NCBI GenBank assembly: GCA_964019155.1
Contig: OZ025240.1
Coordinates: forward strand, 17,920,021-17,984,020
Length of the DNA stretch: 64,000 bases
Source: Osedax fenrisi
Taxonomy: Eukaryota > Annelida > Polychaeta > Sabellida > Siboglinidae
Reading direction: 5' to 3'
Shown: one piece after another, positions 61,346 through 64,000 of the stretch
Position numbering within the stretch: position 1 is the stretch's first letter
How the letters are laid out: each line of letters begins with the position of its first letter
Program-made: the position numbers and the translations under genes
Notes under the pieces: model-generated
The model's input: only the letters and a program-made list of their open reading frames with translations
Databases searched by the model: none
What the model was told of the DNA's origin: nothing

Positions 61346-61383
<38 letters not shown>

Positions 61384-61389
61384 TTGGAT

Positions 61390-61977
61390 AATGTCACCAA
61401 TATCTAATAAAAAATCATTAAAATTGATTACCGAATTAACCAGTAAAGTAGATAAATTATACAAATTAAATAATACATTGTTAAAATTAGACAAAGATAT
61501 AGAGGATAATAACAACAATATTATAATATTTACTAATTTAAATAAAGATGATAAAACAGAGTATACTAATAAAGATAATGTTATACATTTTATAAATTCA
61601 AAGCTAAATACATAATTGGTTGAAGAATCTATTATAGATATACAAGTATATAATAATAAGGATAATTCATCAGAAGAATTAAAATCTGATAAATATTTTA
61701 TCAAATTAGATAATCAAAATTCTGTGATAAATATACTTAAGAATATTATAATATTATACTTTTTAAGAATAAATTGAAGTTAAAAGATACTGATTATTAT
61801 ATAAATAAAAACAATTCTACTAATATAAATAACTTATTTTATAATACCAGACAATTATTAAAATCTAAACAGATTACTAATACATGGGTATATAATAATA
61901 ATGTATATATTAGTACAGATAAAACAAATAAAATAATAATTACAGATATTACACAATTAAGTTATTATAATAAATAG
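61390..61977 (+). pseudogene. ORF1 of a CR1/Jockey-group LINE
   Basis: The first part, SPISNKKSLKLITELTSKVD, is predicted coiled-coil-like (Leu/Ile heptads, Lys/Glu/Asn-rich) and reaches TAA at 61613, after which the same frame goes on with VEESIIDIQVYNNKD. After a frameshift near 61770, LKLKDTDYYINKN, LFYNTRQLLKSKQITNTWVY and NVYISTDK match the 'L(K)GT.YYINEDLT...AR.LKK.G.I...W..NG.V..K' end of LINE ORF1 nucleic-acid-binding proteins. It is followed after 155 bp by ORF2. Confidence 0.6.
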
Positions 61978-62132
61978 AATTTAAATCTATAGGTTCTTAT
62001 TTTATTGCATAATTATTTTAGTTATATTTTGTTGTATATATTTTAATCCATATATTTTTTACAATTATTAATCCATTTATTTTATAATTATATACATGTT
62101 TATATTTTTACATTCTTTTACTTAACATCATA

Positions 62133-64000
62133 ATGATAAATAATGTTACTAAATATATGTCAGATGATTTTATGAATATAATTCCAAAAGTAAATTGTAA
62201 TTATATAAATATTGATTCAATAGACATAGAGTCTAATCAAGGAATTTCTATTATAGGTATTATACATATAAATGCACGTAGTGTTATTAAACATGTTGAT
62301 GATATCATTTTTTTATTAGATGAATTTACATTTAAATTTAATGTTATAGTTATTACTGAAACTTGGTTTCGAGAAATAAATAAAGATATTTATACAATTT
62401 ATAAATATAATAGTATTCATGTAGTTCGAAATAATAATGGTATCACAAATAATAACGTTGGTGGCGGTGTGTCTATTTTTATTTAAGATAAATTAAATTT
62501 ATAATACATTAGATAATTTATGTCAATACCCAATTTTTTAGATATAGTCACTATATCATTAAATATAAGTAATACAAATATAATTATTAGTGGGATATAT
62601 AAATCTCCGAAATCAAATATAATTAATTTTAGCGATTTTATATATAATAATTTTAATATGCTTTCAGTAAAGAATAATTTATTTTTAGTTGGGGATTTTA
62701 ATGTTAATATTTTAGATGTTAATAATAATTATAATAAACATTTTATAGATACAATTTATAGTATGGGATGTTTTCCTTTAGTAACCAGACCAAAAAGATA
62801 TGGAAATACTATAAATTCATTAATAGATAATATATATTGTAATGCTAATGAAAGTAACGGGATTATAATTAGTGACATTAGTGACCACTTACCTATTTAT
62901 GTTATATATGATAATAATAATGAAAAAATGAAAAAATACTTTAAAAAATATAAATTTATAAGAAAAATAAATGATAAATCGAATTTAAAATTTAGAGAAA
63001 GTATATCTAAATATGATTGGGATTATATTTATTCTAATAATGATATAAATTCAATATTTAATTATTTCATTGATAACTTAATACAATTATATAACATTCA
63101 TTGTCCTATGATAAAAGTTAAAGAAAATAGTACAAATAATAAACCATGGTTATATTTTAGTCTTATTAAATGTATAAATAAAAAAAATAGAATGTATAAG
63201 AAATTATTAAAACTTTGGACAACGGACAAATTTAAATTTTATAAAAAATATAAAAATATTCTTACATCTCTATTGCGTAGGTCTGAATATTTATATTATT
63301 CATTTAACATAAACAATAATAGTAATAATAGTAAATATACTTGGTCTGTAATAAATAAATTATTAAATAAAAAAAAATATAATCTAATGAAGAATTAAAT
63401 ACTCCTTCATCTGAAGAATTTAATAATTATTTTAGTACTATAGGTATAGAATTATCTGATAAAATAAAAACAAATTTATGTGATAATAATATATATATAT
63501 AGTATTGTAGTATACTACAATGACAAATAATTATAATAATACACTTTTTGTTTACCTACATCAAGTTTTGAAATTCAGGAAGAAATTAGTAATTAAAAAC
63601 TTAAATATAGTAATGATTGTTCAGACATAAATATGTTTTTAATTAAAAAAATTAGTATTGAAATTAGTCCAACTTTATCATATTTGTTTGATAGAGTTTT
63701 TTCTGAAGGGGTTTTTCCTAATATTTTAAAAATAGCTAAAGTGGTACCATTATTTAAAAAATCTGATAAGTCTAAACCAGAATATTATAGGCCAATTTCG
63801 TTGTTACCACAATTTTCTAAGATTCTAGAACAATTAATAAAAAATAGATTATTAAAATTGTTAGATAAATTTAATATAATAAGTAAATGTCAATACGGGT
63901 TTAGAAATAAAATTTAAACAGCATATGCTTTAGTAGATGTTATTGAAACTATTCGTCAAAAGCTTGAAAATCTAAATAAATGTGCTATATTTTCGATTGA
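62133..64000 (+). pseudogene. ORF2 (endonuclease and RT) of a CR1/Jockey-group LINE, cut by window end
   Basis: The endonuclease reads IHINARSV, VIVITETWF, VGGGVSIFI, SGIYKSPKSN, FLVGDFNVN and ISDISDHLPIY, so the catalytic Glu, Asp and SDH-like residues are present. Three TAA codons lie within 36 bp (62484-62519) in the same frame, where lysines would be expected. Frame breaks follow at about 63390 and at 63500-63600. The reverse transcriptase then starts: FPNILKIAKVVPLFKK, YYRPISLLPQFSKILEQLI and CQYGFRNKI, then another TAA and TAYALVDVI up to the window end. Codon use is as A+T-rich as the host, unlike the RTE next to it. The copy is probably long and moderately old. Confidence 0.75.

Noticed and set aside
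61613..63919. Alternative genetic code (TAA as sense) from repeated in-frame TAA
   Set aside because: Stops fall at different expected residues, frameshifts are also present, and other genes end at expected stops; ordinary decay explains it.

Overview
This window is very A+T-rich eukaryotic DNA, full of (TA)n runs and decayed non-LTR retrotransposons. Spliced coding fragments of an F5/8 type C (F-type lectin-like) domain and of a MET/RON-like receptor tyrosine kinase point to an invertebrate metazoan. The sequence alone does not identify the species. Most of the 64 kb is repeat or relic; host coding sequence is a small minority.

Layout. 1-6 kb: A+T-rich DNA, a 506-bp pogo/Tigger-like MITE and an inverted-repeat locus. 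6.6-7.9 kb: minus-strand kinase exons with nonsense codons. 8.5-15.8 kb: hAT-like and other MITE pieces, a PHD-finger pseudogene and a tRNA-derived SINE. 16-17.5 kb: a decayed CR1/L2-like reverse transcriptase. 18-26.5 kb: tandem 2-2.5 kb units carrying seven copies of a ~60-110 bp exon-like module of unknown identity. 27.7-28.6 kb: repeats around a CG-containing motif.

30-58 kb: a plus-strand cluster of three F-type lectin-like loci. Locus A (30384-30569 + 33617-33807) and locus B (52828-53013 + 57551-57741) are intact two-exon reading frames with matching splice phases and identical exon lengths. Locus C (35717-35938 + 36494-36696) looks like a pseudogene. Retroelements and MITEs have inserted between and inside the loci. 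Two large CCCAG-terminated elements lie at 43.9-45.2 and 55.1-56.8 kb. They share an internal core in opposite orientations but carry different subterminal repeat arrays. 57.9-60.7 kb: a nearly complete RTE-type element (minus). 61.4-64 kb: a CR1/Jockey-group element (plus) that runs off the window.

The most rewarding items are the lectin-like cluster, where exon 1 differs mostly at amino-acid-changing sites; the CCCAG element family; and the filled/empty insertion sites that paralogous copies provide.
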